Source of the DNA: Paraliobacillus quinghaiensis
GTDB taxonomy: Bacteria; Bacillota; Bacilli; Bacillales; Amphibacillaceae
Direction of reading: 5' to 3'
NCBI RefSeq assembly: GCF_003426025.1
Contig: NZ_QJSH01000008.1
Coordinates: forward strand, 1-64,000
Length of the DNA stretch: 64,000 nt
In this document: piece by piece, positions 17,145 through 25,586 of the stretch
Layout of the letters: each line of letters opens with the position of its first letter
Position numbering within the stretch: position 1 is the stretch's first letter
Translations under genes and position numbers: made by a program
Notes under the pieces: generated by a model
Seen by the model: the letters and a program-made list of their open reading frames with translations, nothing else
Told to the model about the DNA's origin: nothing
Database searches by the model: none

Positions 17145-17711
17145 CTATAAAGATGGTTTCTTTTGATCATTTGTAATTAATTGATCAACGGGAATATCAA
17201 AAGATTCAACTGGAATTGTATCTATAATTTGATTAACTGAAGCCAAAGACATAGTATCACCAGTATAATGTGCTAAGAAACGGTCATAATAACCTCCACC
17301 ATGACCAACCCGGAATCTTTTTTGATCAAATACTAAGCCAGGTACAAGAACTAAATCGATCTGTTCTGGTGTAATCAAGACAGTTTTATCAGGGGCAGGT
17401 TCTAATAAACCATAATAGACTGTTTCCAATTGCTCGTATGATTCAAAAGTATAGAACTTAAGATCAGCTTTTTCTGGGTAACATTTTGGTAAAGCAATCT
17501 GTTTTCCTTGTTTCCAAGCATTTTCAATTATAGGGCCTGTATCCCACTCAATTCCCTTTGAAATTGTTGTAGCGATTACATCCGCTTGTTTCCAATTTGT
17601 ACTAGAAAATAAATGATTATATAGAGTTTTTTCAATCTCAATTTTTTCTTCTAATGATAATGAAGAAAGTTTCTTTTTCATTTTATTTCGTAACGTCTCT
17701 TTCGAATCCAT
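17145..17711 (-). CDS. yqgN: 5-formyltetrahydrofolate cyclo-ligase (YqgN)
   Basis: This 188-residue cytosolic enzyme converts 5-formyl-THF to 5,10-methenyl-THF with ATP, which returns folate to one-carbon metabolism. The family signature VPGLVFDQKRFRVGHGGGYY is at about residues 119-138, followed by DRFL, and the N-terminal basic region KETLRNKMKKKL is typical. I chose ATG 17711 because GGGGGTAGG lies just upstream and the resulting length equals that of B. subtilis YqgN; the frame is open further upstream to 17750. Confidence 0.9.
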   Translation of the reverse strand: MDSKETLRNKMKKKLSSLSLEEKIEIEKTLYNHLFSSTNWKQADVIATTISKGIEWDTGPIIENAWKQGKQIALPKCYPEKADLKFYTFESYEQLETVYYGLLEPAPDKTVLITPEQIDLVLVPGLVFDQKRFRVGHGGGYYDRFLAHYTGDTMSLASVNQIIDTIPVESFDIPVDQLITNDQKKPSL

Positions 17712-17799
17712 ATAACCTACCCCCATATTTATATGTAGATATTTAAACACAAAATCTTATTCAACAAAAAAATTTAATCTAACACTTTTTCTGAAGGAC

Positions 17800-17993
17800 T
17801 ATTGTTTGCGACACGATTCAAATAGAATCCGTCGTAAGTGAAATCTGTATTTCCTAATCTCGTTACGATAGAACACTTCGCATTCCGCGGGCTCGGCCGA
17901 AGCTAACTTGGTAAAGAAGAACACTTTACCAAGTGGATCTTCGGACACGTGGGACTGCGATTACTCGCCCCATCAAAAACATTTGCTGTCACC
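17800..17993 (-). repeat. Structured intergenic repeat, copy B
   Basis: On the minus strand this copy runs from ggtgacagc through atgtttttgatggggcgagt and aatcgcagtcccacg, shared almost letter for letter with copy D. The hairpin is ACTTGGTAAAG-tgttctt-CTTTACCAAGT (17934-17906), followed by ttagcttcggccgagcccgc and a tail ttacgacggattctattt. It occupies the gap between yqgN and rpmG, divergent from copy C. No open reading frame with a ribosome site is present. Confidence 0.82.
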
Positions 17994-18080
17994 ACATCAT
18001 TATCAATTTATTTCTATATATAACGTGGTGGATTATTATTAAATCAAACAAACACAAGTAATTTTCAGATATTGATTGGA

Positions 18081-18240
18081 GCGTAGGGTCAGTCGACTCC
18101 AGCGGGAAAAGTAACATCTGAAGATCCACTCGGAAGTGTTCTTTACTTCCGAGTTAGCTGAAGAGTTACCCGCGGAAAGCGACTGACCCTACGCGTAAAT
18201 CAAAGTTAATGTTACGACGGAGTTTATATCAATTTCGTAC
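18081..18240 (+). repeat. Structured intergenic repeat, copy C
   Basis: The outer arms GCGTAGGGTCAGTCG (18081-18095) and CGACTGACCCTACGC (18180-18194) are perfectly complementary. Inside them agcggg...gtaac can pair with gttacccgc, and the central hairpin is ACTCGGAAGT (18128-18137) with ACTTCCGAGT (18145-18154). The tail has gttacgacggagtttatatc. The whole unit could fold as one long RNA or DNA hairpin. It lies in the 607-base gap between yqgN and rpmG, which otherwise holds only AT-rich DNA. Confidence 0.85.
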
Positions 18241-18271
18241 TTTTACAAGCAACATTGCAAAGAATCTAATG

Positions 18272-18305
18272 AAAAAAACTCTTACCAAATGAAAGGTAAG
18301 AGTTT
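18272..18305 (-). terminator. Terminator of rpmG
   Basis: AACTCTTACC (18277-18286) pairs with GGTAAGAGTT (18295-18304), followed by a long T run on the minus strand. It lies just downstream of the L33 gene. Confidence 0.9.
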
Positions 18306-18318
18306 CAATTAAGACATA

Positions 18319-18468
18319 TTATTTTGTTTCACGGTGAAGCGTATGTCTTTTTAGACGTGGGCTATATTTTTTCATTTCTAAACGTTCTGGATTTGTACGT
18401 TTATTTTTTGTAGTAATATAATTACGATCACCTGATTCAGTACAAGCAAGTGTGATATTTACGCGCAT
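18319..18468 (-). CDS. rpmG: 50S ribosomal protein L33, zinc-free type
   Basis: This 49-residue protein [20 protein letters not shown]... followed by [20 protein letters not shown] matches L33. Of the four zinc cysteines of the C+ form only one remains; the others are Ser, Ser and Leu (TESG, YSPRL). It is thus a C-minus L33, the form that tolerates zinc limitation. ATG 18468 is chosen over ATG 18471 by its distance from GGAGGG. It is monocistronic with its own terminator. Confidence 0.93.
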   Translation of the reverse strand: MRVNITLACTESGDRNYITTKNKRTNPERLEMKKYSPRLKRHTLHRETK

Positions 18469-18605
18469 CATTATCCCTCCAAACTATTCATCTAACATCT
18501 TTTTAAAATTAATATCATTTTCAGACTTATTTATATTACCAAAAATATAAACATAATTCAAGTTTCTTCGATTGTTTTTTAGAATAAAAAATTATTTTTC
18601 CTGTT

Positions 18606-18639
18606 AACAATTGTTCGAATAGAAACAATTGTGTTATAA
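18606..18639 (+). promoter_or_regulatory. Possible promoter with overlapping dyad
   Basis: TTGTTC (18611-18616) and TTATAA (18634-18639) are 17 bases apart, a plausible sigma-A promoter for the gene at 18671. Two copies of ACAATTGT (18607-18614 and about 18625-18632) flank the spacer and overlap the -35 box, which could be an operator. This is based on sequence appearance only. Confidence 0.35.
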
Positions 18640-18670
18640 CTAATAGTGTATACATATAGGAGGGAACAAT

Positions 18671-19033
18671 GTGCTAACTACCGCTTTTATAAGTTTATTT
18701 GTTATTGCCATCGTGTTATTTATTGTTTCATTTTTCACAAATGACAAATTCAAACAATTGGAAGATCAATTAGAGCAATTATCTATATCAACATTGCAAG
18801 ATACGTATCAAATTAAAAAGAAGATTAAAATTTTAGAAGAAGAACTACTCTCAGACGACCTAGATATGGGTACCATTGATTTACAAAAATCATCACAAAC
18901 ACAAACCCCTTTAATGCGTAAAGTACAACAAATGCATCAAAAAGGACATTCGGCAGCTGAAATTGCAACGTCAACCAATTTAAGTGAATATGATATTCAT
19001 TCACTTATCAGACAGTTTTCATCAAAAGGGTAA
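18671..19033 (+). CDS. Single-pass membrane protein with coiled coil and HTH-like tail
   Basis: This 120-residue protein has one N-terminal helix (residues 3-22), a coiled-coil segment (about 28-62, [11 protein letters not shown]...[11 protein letters not shown]) and a C-terminal helix-turn-helix-like region ([20 protein letters not shown]). The layout resembles SwrB/YlxL-type Bacillus proteins, which share the membrane-linker-HTH-like plan, but I do not claim orthology. GTG 18671 follows AGGAGGG by about six bases; the ATG two bases earlier hits a stop at once. It forms a two-gene unit with the next gene. Confidence 0.65.
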   Translation: MLTTAFISLFVIAIVLFIVSFFTNDKFKQLEDQLEQLSISTLQDTYQIKKKIKILEEELLSDDLDMGTIDLQKSSQTQTPLMRKVQQMHQKGHSAAEIATSTNLSEYDIHSLIRQFSSKG

Positions 19034-19045
19034 AGGGGTTTAAAT

Positions 19046-19555
19046 ATGAAACAAATAGTTCGAGCATTTGCACTGGGGATTCTGACTGCTACAGTATTAT
19101 TAGGAGTTATTTATTTTTTTGATAATGACAACGATGATGTTGTTGGTGAACAAAATACTGCAGAAAATAATGTAATGGATTTGGAAGAAATGATCGAAGA
19201 ATTAGAGATGAATGGTTACTATGTATCGACAGAAGAACCTACGGATGAACAAGACTTAACTGAAACTGAGACACAAAAAGAAAGTACCGAGAATGAATCT
19301 GAAAATGAAAGTGGATCTGATACCGATACTGAGACAACTGCTCCAGAAACATTTAACTTAACAATCGAATCAGGAATGACTATTTCACAAGTTGCTGAAA
19401 GTTTAGAAAATGCAAATATAATAGAAGATCGTGAAGTTTTTATAACATATCTAAACGATAATGATTATGGAACCAACATACAAATAGGAGAGTTTGAGTT
19501 AAACAGTGAAATGACACTTCAAGAAATAGCTGATACAATAGCAAATCAAAATTAA
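19046..19555 (+). CDS. Membrane-anchored protein with MltG/LysM-like domain
   Basis: This 169-residue protein has an N-terminal membrane helix (residues 5-25) and a long acidic, Thr/Glu/Ser-rich linker (about 28-100). Its C-terminal domain (LTIESGMTISQVAESLENAN...IGEFELNSEMTLQEIADTIA) resembles the LysM-like substrate-binding part of MltG/YceG endolytic transglycosylases. The catalytic MltG domain itself is absent. It is therefore more likely a wall-binding or adaptor protein than an enzyme. Its ATG lies 12 bases after the stop of the preceding gene. Confidence 0.65.
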   Translation: MKQIVRAFALGILTATVLLGVIYFFDNDNDDVVGEQNTAENNVMDLEEMIEELEMNGYYVSTEEPTDEQDLTETETQKESTENESENESGSDTDTETTAPETFNLTIESGMTISQVAESLENANIIEDREVFITYLNDNDYGTNIQIGEFELNSEMTLQEIADTIANQN

Positions 19556-19559
19556 AAAA

Positions 19560-19590
19560 CAACAGTGCTTGATGCTCAAGCACTGCTGTT
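19560..19590. terminator. Bidirectional terminator
   Basis: CAGTGCTTGA and TCAAGCACTG flank a 3-base loop, with A-rich sequence to the left and TGTTTTGTT to the right. It separates the 19046 gene (+) from phoU (-). Confidence 0.85.
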
Positions 19591-19593
19591 TTG

Positions 19594-20253
19594 TTATTCA
19601 TTTAAGTTAAGGGACTCTCCTTTTACCAAGTACATAATACTTTCTGCAATATTTGTTAAATGGTCACCAAATCGTTCAATAAAACGTCCACAAAAAGCAA
19701 TTTGCATAATAAATTGAATCTTTTGGGGATTAGTTACTGTCTCTTCGAGTAGTGACTGTAATCCATTTGAATACATTGTATCAATCTGATCATCTAATTC
19801 AGATAATTCTCTAGCTAATGAAATATCTTCTTGTTTATAAGCCAGAATTGCTAAATCAATCATTCGTAGTGCCACATCACGCATATCTCCCAAAGACTTA
19901 GGAATTTCCATGCCATGATTATCTCCCAGATGCGTTGTTGAACGGGCAATATTCTTTGCGTTATCAGCCATACGTTCTAAATCTGTAGAGAGACGGATTG
20001 CTACTATTAATTTACGTAAATCTGAAGCAACCGGCTGTTGTTTCGCAATTAATAGAATAGCTGTTTCATTAATATCAAGGTCCATTTTGTCCAATTTCTT
20101 ATCTGCTTCGATTACTTCACCTGCAAATTTAGTATCTGCTTGATAAAGTGCCGAAACAGAATCTTGTAATTGTTGCTTAGCTCCTTCCGCTAGATGAATA
20201 ACCTTTTGCTTCATTAAAGCTAATTCACTTTCAAACTGTTCTCTTGCTACCAT
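19594..20253 (-). CDS. phoU: Phosphate uptake regulator PhoU
   Basis: This 219-residue all-helical protein is made of two PhoU three-helix repeats, each with the metal-binding type signature (DLERMADNAKNIARS near residue 90 and RFIERFGDHLTNIAES near 190). It lies 24 bases after pstB as the last gene of the operon. In known systems PhoU restrains the Pst transporter and signals phosphate sufficiency to the sensor kinase. B. subtilis lacks phoU in its pst operon, so its presence here is a difference from that species. Confidence 0.93.
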   Translation of the reverse strand: MVAREQFESELALMKQKVIHLAEGAKQQLQDSVSALYQADTKFAGEVIEADKKLDKMDLDINETAILLIAKQQPVASDLRKLIVAIRLSTDLERMADNAKNIARSTTHLGDNHGMEIPKSLGDMRDVALRMIDLAILAYKQEDISLARELSELDDQIDTMYSNGLQSLLEETVTNPQKIQFIMQIAFCGRFIERFGDHLTNIAESIMYLVKGESLNLNE

Positions 20254-20277
20254 AAATATTCTCCCCTTTACTATTTA

Positions 20278-21096
20278 TTAACCAAATCTTCCAGTAATAT
20301 AATCCTCTGTACGTTTATCTTTTGGTGTTGAAAATAATGTATCAGTATCAGTATATTCAACCACTTCTCCATTTAAGAAAAAAGCAGTTCTATCTGATAT
20401 ACGGGCAGCTTGTTGCATATTATGCGTAACAATAACAATTGAGTAATCTTTTTTTAATTCTTGAATTAATTCTTCTACTTTTAGTGTAGATTTGGGATCT
20501 AGTGCAGATGTAGGTTCATCCATTAAAATTACATCTGGTTCAATCGCTAAACAACGAGCAATACATATCCTTTGTTGTTGCCCCCCTGAGAGACTATATG
20601 CATTGTCTTTTAGCCTATCTTTTACCTCATCCCAAATATAAGCACCACGTAAACTTTTTTCTACAATTTCATCTAGGATTTTTTTGTTGCGGATCCCATG
20701 AATCTTTGGACCATATGCGATATTGTCATAAATAGATTTAGGAAATGGATTCGGTTTTTGAAAAACCATTCCTACACTTGTTCTTAGTGCTTCAACCTTA
20801 AATGATTTATCAAGTATATCTCTACCTCTGTATTTGATTGTTCCAGAAGTATGCACACTAGGTACTAATTCAACCATTCTATTTAGTGTTTTTAAATACG
20901 TTGATTTCCCACATCCCGATGGGCCAATAATGGCCGTCACTTCTCTTTCATATATTGGTAAATCAATGTTTCTTAATGCGTGTGTATTTCCATACCATAA
21001 ATTTAGATCTTTTGTATCATATACAATGTTTTTGTTTTCACGCTCTGTACCGTTTGAATTTATATTATTCTGATTGACATCTGTAACAAGGTTCAT
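20278..21096 (-). CDS. pstB: Phosphate ABC transporter ATPase PstB
   Basis: This 272-residue ATPase drives phosphate import. Walker [10 protein letters not shown] lies near residue 58, the signature [10 protein letters not shown] near 168, Walker [14 protein letters not shown] near 187 and the switch His in VTHNMQQ near 220. The first 25 residues ([20 protein letters not shown]...) are a polar extension ahead of the ATPase fold. Its start lies 17 bases after pstA. Only one pstB is present; B. subtilis has two. Confidence 0.95.
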   Translation of the reverse strand: MNLVTDVNQNNINSNGTERENKNIVYDTKDLNLWYGNTHALRNIDLPIYEREVTAIIGPSGCGKSTYLKTLNRMVELVPSVHTSGTIKYRGRDILDKSFKVEALRTSVGMVFQKPNPFPKSIYDNIAYGPKIHGIRNKKILDEIVEKSLRGAYIWDEVKDRLKDNAYSLSGGQQQRICIARCLAIEPDVILMDEPTSALDPKSTLKVEELIQELKKDYSIVIVTHNMQQAARISDRTAFFLNGEVVEYTDTDTLFSTPKDKRTEDYITGRFG

Positions 21097-21112
21097 ATTT
21101 TCACCCCTAAAA

Positions 21113-21997
21113 TTAATATCTTTGTTGGAATTTATTTCTTATAATTATAGCAGTTGAGTTTAGAATAAATAATAATACTAATAATACAATAATTGTTGCT
21201 GCAGCCAAATAAGCGTATTCTTCCATAAGTGAAGAATCCAATGTCCAATAGTATATTTGCATTGGAAGTACCGTGAATTTATCAAAAATACCTCCAGGGA
21301 AAGGAATTAATAATGCTGGTATACCAAGCACTACCAACGGTGCAGTCTCACCAATCGCACGAGAAAGCGCTAAGATTGAACCAGTAAGAATCCCTGGGAG
21401 TGACGCAGGCAAAATAATATTTTTTACTGTTTGCCATTTCGTTGCACCCATTCCATAAGACGCTTCACTTAAATGTTGTGGAACTGCACGTATTGCCTCT
21501 TGACTTGCTACAATAACAATTGGTAAAACAAGCAAAGACATCGTTAAACCACCAGCAAGAACGATATTACCAAAATCTAAAGCCCGTACAAAAATCGTCA
21601 TACCTAATATTCCATAGACAATAGATGGCACACCAGCTAAGTTTGCAATATTCGTTTGTATAACAGATTGCAATCGACCTTTTTTGGCATATAACTCGTT
21701 GTAAATTGCGGTACTAACTCCTAAAACCATCGTAACTGGTATTACAACGACCATCAACCAAAATGTTCCCAAAATCGCTCCCATTATTCCTGCTCTTTCT
21801 GGCATAGTTGATAATTTTCCAGTTAAAAAGTCCATGTTAATATAGCTAAGACCCTGTGACATTACACGAAAAATCAGTACGGCTAGAACTACAAGTCCAA
21901 ATATGGTTGCTAAAAAGAAAATACTTTTCAAAAAATTATTTATTATTACGCGTGATTTCATTTTTTTCTCAACTTGAGCTGTATCTATATATTTCAT
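21113..21997 (-). CDS. pstA: Phosphate ABC transporter permease PstA
   Basis: This 294-residue integral membrane permease has six helices. The EAA loop that contacts PstB appears as [20 protein letters not shown] (about residues 180-199). Its start codon directly abuts the pstC stop (21998), so translation is coupled. It acts as the heterodimer partner of PstC. Confidence 0.94.
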   Translation of the reverse strand: MKYIDTAQVEKKMKSRVIINNFLKSIFFLATIFGLVVLAVLIFRVMSQGLSYINMDFLTGKLSTMPERAGIMGAILGTFWLMVVVIPVTMVLGVSTAIYNELYAKKGRLQSVIQTNIANLAGVPSIVYGILGMTIFVRALDFGNIVLAGGLTMSLLVLPIVIVASQEAIRAVPQHLSEASYGMGATKWQTVKNIILPASLPGILTGSILALSRAIGETAPLVVLGIPALLIPFPGGIFDKFTVLPMQIYYWTLDSSLMEEYAYLAAATIIVLLVLLFILNSTAIIIRNKFQQRY

Positions 21998-22951
21998 TTA
22001 ATATTCCTCCCTAAATCTACGAGAGACATATCTTGCAACGATATTCATCAGTAATGTAAAACAAAATAACGTCATAGCAACTGCATAAAGGCTATAATAA
22101 ATAGTGGAACCAGCAGGTGCATCACCACCAGAAACTTCAACAATATAAGCAGTCATGGTTTGCATCGATTGTGTAACATCAAGCGTAAAGTTTTTTGAAC
22201 TTCCACTTGCGATAGTTAAAATCATCGTCTCACCAATCGCACGAGAGATCCCTAAAACAAAGGAAGCGATGATTCCTGACAATGCTGCAGGAACGATAAC
22301 TCGTAATGTAACTTCTAACCTTGTTGCACCTAATGCTAATGCTCCTTCTCGCATGCCATTTGGTACAGAACTCATTGCATCTTCTGATAAGGATGCAATC
22401 ATTGGAACAATCATAATCCCCATTACAATCCCTGGACTTAAAACATTTGTAGCTTCTAATCCAGGTATAAACTCCCTTAAAAGAGGTGTAACAAAAGTAA
22501 AAGCAAAAAATCCATAAACAATTGTTGGAATTCCAGCTAGTAATTCTAAAAGTGGTTTTAGTGTTCTTCTAACACGATCGGATGCATATTCACTTAGAAA
22601 GATTGCTGTCATTATCCCAATTGGACCAGCTACAAGCATTGCAATAACAGATGAAATGATTGTACCTGAAATTAGTGGTAATATCCCAAATTGAGGATTT
22701 TGACTTAAAGGTTTCAATACTGTTCCAGTAAAGAATTCAATAATAGAAACTCGATTAAAAAAATGTATTGTTTCTGTTAATAAAGTGACCAATATCCCAA
22801 TAGTTGTTACTAAAGATATCATTGCGATTAGAAATAATATGATCGGAACTGATTTCTCTGTTATATTTGAGATACTTTTTGTTTTACTATTTTTGTGAAT
22901 TAAATCTCTTACTTGAACAGCATTATTTTTTGTTGTATCGCTGTTGTTCAT
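21998..22951 (-). CDS. pstC: Phosphate ABC transporter permease PstC
   Basis: This 317-residue permease has an N-terminal polar tail of about 30 residues and six helices. The EAA-type loop is REGALALGATRLEVTLRVIV. The first part of this gene, together with its upstream hairpin, is present again as a decayed copy at about 24150-24272, which shows that a segment reaching into pstC was duplicated. The gene follows pstS (23050-24009) after a 98-base gap holding a hairpin. Confidence 0.94.
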   Translation of the reverse strand: MNNSDTTKNNAVQVRDLIHKNSKTKSISNITEKSVPIILFLIAMISLVTTIGILVTLLTETIHFFNRVSIIEFFTGTVLKPLSQNPQFGILPLISGTIISSVIAMLVAGPIGIMTAIFLSEYASDRVRRTLKPLLELLAGIPTIVYGFFAFTFVTPLLREFIPGLEATNVLSPGIVMGIMIVPMIASLSEDAMSSVPNGMREGALALGATRLEVTLRVIVPAALSGIIASFVLGISRAIGETMILTIASGSSKNFTLDVTQSMQTMTAYIVEVSGGDAPAGSTIYYSLYAVAMTLFCFTLLMNIVARYVSRRFREEY

Positions 22952-22994
22952 AACTAAATAACACCTCTCTTGTTCAAATTTCTAACAATAAGAA

Positions 22995-23015
22995 GAGAGC
23001 AATATTGATGCTCTC
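22995..23015 (-). terminator. Hairpin between pstS and pstC
   Basis: GAGAGCA and TGCTCTC form a 7-bp stem with a 7-base loop. The T run on the minus strand is weak, so it may be a leaky terminator or a 3' stabiliser that keeps pstS mRNA more abundant than the rest of the operon. It is duplicated at 24317-24337. Confidence 0.55.
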
Positions 23016-23049
23016 CCCTCCCTTGACTATTTACTTTTGTATAAATCTA

Positions 23050-24009
23050 TTACTTAAGTCCCTCTAAGAAATCAATACTCTCTTGTGCTTCTTGGTCTGG
23101 AATAGGTGCAAAGCCAGTTTCACCAGCAAATGTATTAACGTTATTCATAAGGTAAATCGCATAGTCTAAGACTTGTGCTTCTTGTTTTGCGTTATTCACA
23201 TTTAAATAAGTAAATACTGGTCTTGTAAAGTTTGCATAGTCTCCATCTTCAGCAATTGTATCTAGCGATGGTTCAACTGGTCCATCACCAAAGTCAACGT
23301 TTACTGCCTGTAATTTGTCTTGGTTATTTACATAGTAACCAAAACCGAAAAACCCGATCGAGTTAACATCTTCTGAAACCAATGTTACAAGCGTTGAATA
23401 ATTTTGTTGAAGATTAGCGTCACCTACTAGATCTTGTTCTTCTAGAATACTTTCATAAAAGAATTCATATGTTCCATGGTTTTCATTCGGTCCATACGTG
23501 TTAATTTTTTCATTTGGCCAATCAGGATTAATATCCGACCAATTTGTTATTCCTCCATCTGCAAGGAATATATTTATTATTTCTTCTTCTGTCATCTCTG
23601 TTGCCCAGTCATTTTCAGGGTGCATTACAATTGTTAAACCGTCTAATGCAACTTTTAGTTCTTTCACTTCAATACCTAGTTCTTCTGCTTTAGTTTTCTC
23701 TTCATCCTTGATATGGCGAGATGCATTATTAAAGTCTGTTCCGTCTTCCACTAGAAATTTTTCAAATCCAGCACTTGTACCTGAACGTCCTACTTCAACT
23801 GATACACCCTCTTGTTCTGTAAACATATATTCTTCAGCTATTCTTGCCATCAAGGGATATACAGTACCTGACCCATCAACCTCGACACTACCTTCTAATG
23901 CAGTTTCATTATTATTGTTATTTGACTCATCTTCAGCTCCACAAGCAGCAAGTAAACCGATTGATAAAATTGCAAGTAAAGCAAATCCAACTAACTTTAG
24001 TTTCTTCAT
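23050..24009 (-). CDS. pstS: Phosphate-binding lipoprotein PstS (operon copy)
   Basis: This 319-residue lipoprotein delivers phosphate to PstCA. A signal peptide with lipobox LLAAC (Cys22) is followed by a short Asn-rich linker. The binding-protein domain has VDGSGTVYPL, GRSGTSAGF and ASRHIKD phosphate-contact motifs. From the linker on it differs from the second PstS (24372) at only about 11 positions, and roughly the last 110 residues are identical. It has its own PHO box at 24088-24126. Confidence 0.94.
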   Translation of the reverse strand: MKKLKLVGFALLAILSIGLLAACGAEDESNNNNNETALEGSVEVDGSGTVYPLMARIAEEYMFTEQEGVSVEVGRSGTSAGFEKFLVEDGTDFNNASRHIKDEEKTKAEELGIEVKELKVALDGLTIVMHPENDWATEMTEEEIINIFLADGGITNWSDINPDWPNEKINTYGPNENHGTYEFFYESILEEQDLVGDANLQQNYSTLVTLVSEDVNSIGFFGFGYYVNNQDKLQAVNVDFGDGPVEPSLDTIAEDGDYANFTRPVFTYLNVNNAKQEAQVLDYAIYLMNNVNTFAGETGFAPIPDQEAQESIDFLEGLK

Positions 24010-24087
24010 ATCATCTGTCCCCTATAATTTTTATTTTTATATATTAGGCTTGTTTATCTCAGCCACAACTACATCATAACGTATAAG

Positions 24088-24126
24088 TTTTAATTTAATG
24101 TTAATCGAATGTAAAGATTGTGTAAA
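24088..24126 (-). promoter_or_regulatory. PHO box upstream of operon pstS
   Basis: On the minus strand four hexamers recur every 11 bases: TTTACA (24126-24121), TTTACA (24115-24110), TTAACA (24104-24099) and TTAAAA (24093-24088). This is the TT(A/C)ACA direct-repeat pattern bound by PhoP dimers. A TATGAT-like -10 element lies about 14 bases downstream. It implies activation by PhoPR under phosphate starvation. Confidence 0.85.
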
Positions 24127-24149
24127 TTAATCATATCTTTTGTCCAAAC

Positions 24150-24272
24150 CATGCGAAATATGCATATAGGAACTAATTTTACTTTTATAGTTGAAATGCT
24201 TTCTCTTTTACTATATTTATGATTCAAATCTATTACATCAATAACATTATTTTTTATCGCTGTTTTTCTGCA
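24150..24272 (-). pseudogene. Decayed 5' fragment of pstC
   Basis: Minus-strand DNA from about 24272 down to about 24150 aligns with the first part of pstC (22951 to about 22840). Matches include tactaaataacacc upstream of the start and cgctgtt, cattatttttt, aaatct and ttttactat in order. The start codon is lost (ctgcac in place of ttcat) and a 5-base deletion shifts the frame. This is the scar of a tandem duplication that ended inside pstC. The left limit is approximate. Confidence 0.75.
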
Positions 24273-24316
24273 CTAAATAACACCTTTCTTGTACAAATTT
24301 TTATAAAAAATAAGAA

Positions 24317-24337
24317 GAGAGCATTATTTATGCTCTC
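24317..24337 (-). terminator. Duplicated post-pstS hairpin
   Basis: GAGAGCA and TGCTCTC with a 7-base loop are followed by the same cccctcccttgactattta context as at 22995-23015. It closes the second pstS transcript. Confidence 0.55.
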
Positions 24338-24371
24338 CCCTCCCTTGACTATTTACTTTTATATAAATCTA

Positions 24372-25394
24372 TTACTTAAGTCCCTCTAAGAAATCAATAC
24401 TCTCTTGTGCTTCTTGATCTGGAATAGGTGCAAAGCCAGTTTCACCAGCAAATGTGTTAACGTTATTCATAAGGTAAATTGCATAATCTAAGACTTGTGC
24501 TTCTTGTTTTGCGTTATTCACATTTAAATAAGTAAATACTGGTCTTGTAAAGTTTGCATAGTCTCCATCTTCAGCAATTGTATCTAGCGATGGTTCAACT
24601 GGTCCATCACCAAAGTCAACGTTTACTGCCTGTAATTTGTCTTGGTTATTTACATAGTAACCAAAACCGAAAAATCCGATTGAATTAACATCTTCTGAAA
24701 CCAATGTTACAAGCGTTGAATATTCTTGTTGAAGATTAGCGTCACTTACTAGATCTTGTTCTTCTAAGATACTCTCATAAAAGAATTCATATGTTCCATG
24801 GTTTTCATTCGGTCCATACGTGTTAATTTTTTCATTTGGCCAATCAGGATTAATATCCGACCAATTTGTTACTCCTTTGTCTGCAAGGAAAATATTTATT
24901 ATCTCTTCTTCTGTCATCTCTGTTGCCCAGTCATTTTCAGGGTGCATTACGAATGTTAAACCGTCTAATGCAACTTTTAGTTCTTTCACCTCAATACCTA
25001 GCTCTTCTGCTTTGGCTTTCTCTTCATCTTTGATATGGCGAGAGGCATCATTAAAGTCTGTTCCGTCTTCCACTAGGAATTTTTGAAATCCAGCACTTGT
25101 ACCTGAGCGACCTACTTCAACAGATACACCCTCTTGTTCTGTCAACATATACTCTTCAGCTATTCTAGCCATTAAGGGGTATACAGTACCTGAACCATCA
25201 ACTACGACATTACCCTCTAATTCAGTTGATGTATCGTCATTGTTTTTATCTTCTTCTGTGCTCGCATTATCTTCTATGTTCATATCTTCTGTTCCTGTTT
25301 CTTCTCCGTTTGACTCTTCCGTACCGCAGGCTGCAAGTAAACTAATTGATAAAATTACGAGTAAAGCAAATCCAACTAACTTTAGTTTCTTCAT
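24372..25394 (-). CDS. pstS: Phosphate-binding lipoprotein PstS, second tandem copy
   Basis: This 340-residue paralogue of the 23050-24009 gene shares its signal peptide and lipobox (LLAAC). The linker after the Cys is 20 residues longer and rich in Glu, Asp, Asn and Thr. The binding domain is nearly identical. Substitutions near the pocket include FNDASR here against FNNASR in the operon copy. It is expressed from its own PHO box (25466-25504). A duplicated hairpin and a pstC remnant follow, so it is probably a separate transcript feeding the same permease. Confidence 0.92.
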   Translation of the reverse strand: MKKLKLVGFALLVILSISLLAACGTEESNGEETGTEDMNIEDNASTEEDKNNDDTSTELEGNVVVDGSGTVYPLMARIAEEYMLTEQEGVSVEVGRSGTSAGFQKFLVEDGTDFNDASRHIKDEEKAKAEELGIEVKELKVALDGLTFVMHPENDWATEMTEEEIINIFLADKGVTNWSDINPDWPNEKINTYGPNENHGTYEFFYESILEEQDLVSDANLQQEYSTLVTLVSEDVNSIGFFGFGYYVNNQDKLQAVNVDFGDGPVEPSLDTIAEDGDYANFTRPVFTYLNVNNAKQEAQVLDYAIYLMNNVNTFAGETGFAPIPDQEAQESIDFLEGLK

Positions 25395-25465
25395 GTAATG
25401 TTTCCCCCTATAATTTTTATTTTAGGCTTGTTTATCTCAGCCACAACTACATCATAACGTATAAG

Positions 25466-25504
25466 TTTTAATCTACCGTTAATTGCATGTTAAGAATGTG
25501 TAAA
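25466..25504 (-). promoter_or_regulatory. PHO box upstream of second pstS
   Basis: Four hexamers at 11-base spacing on the minus strand read TTTACA, TTAACA, TTAACG and TTAAAA (25504 to 25466). They are followed by the same cttatacgttatgatgtag stretch as at the operon pstS. It is a duplicated PhoP target with slight drift between copies. Confidence 0.83.
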
Positions 25505-25540
25505 CCAAACAAATCTCTTGGCTAATAATACGAAAGACAA

Positions 25541-25575
25541 AAAGGATGTGAGCGAAATAATCGCTCACATCCTTT
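25541..25575 (-). terminator. Terminator of pbpA
   Basis: AAAGGATGTGAGCG (25541-25554) pairs with CGCTCACATCCTTT (25562-25575), with T-rich sequence following on the minus strand. It isolates pbpA from the pst region. Confidence 0.9.
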
Positions 25576-25586
25576 TCTCTAGTCAA

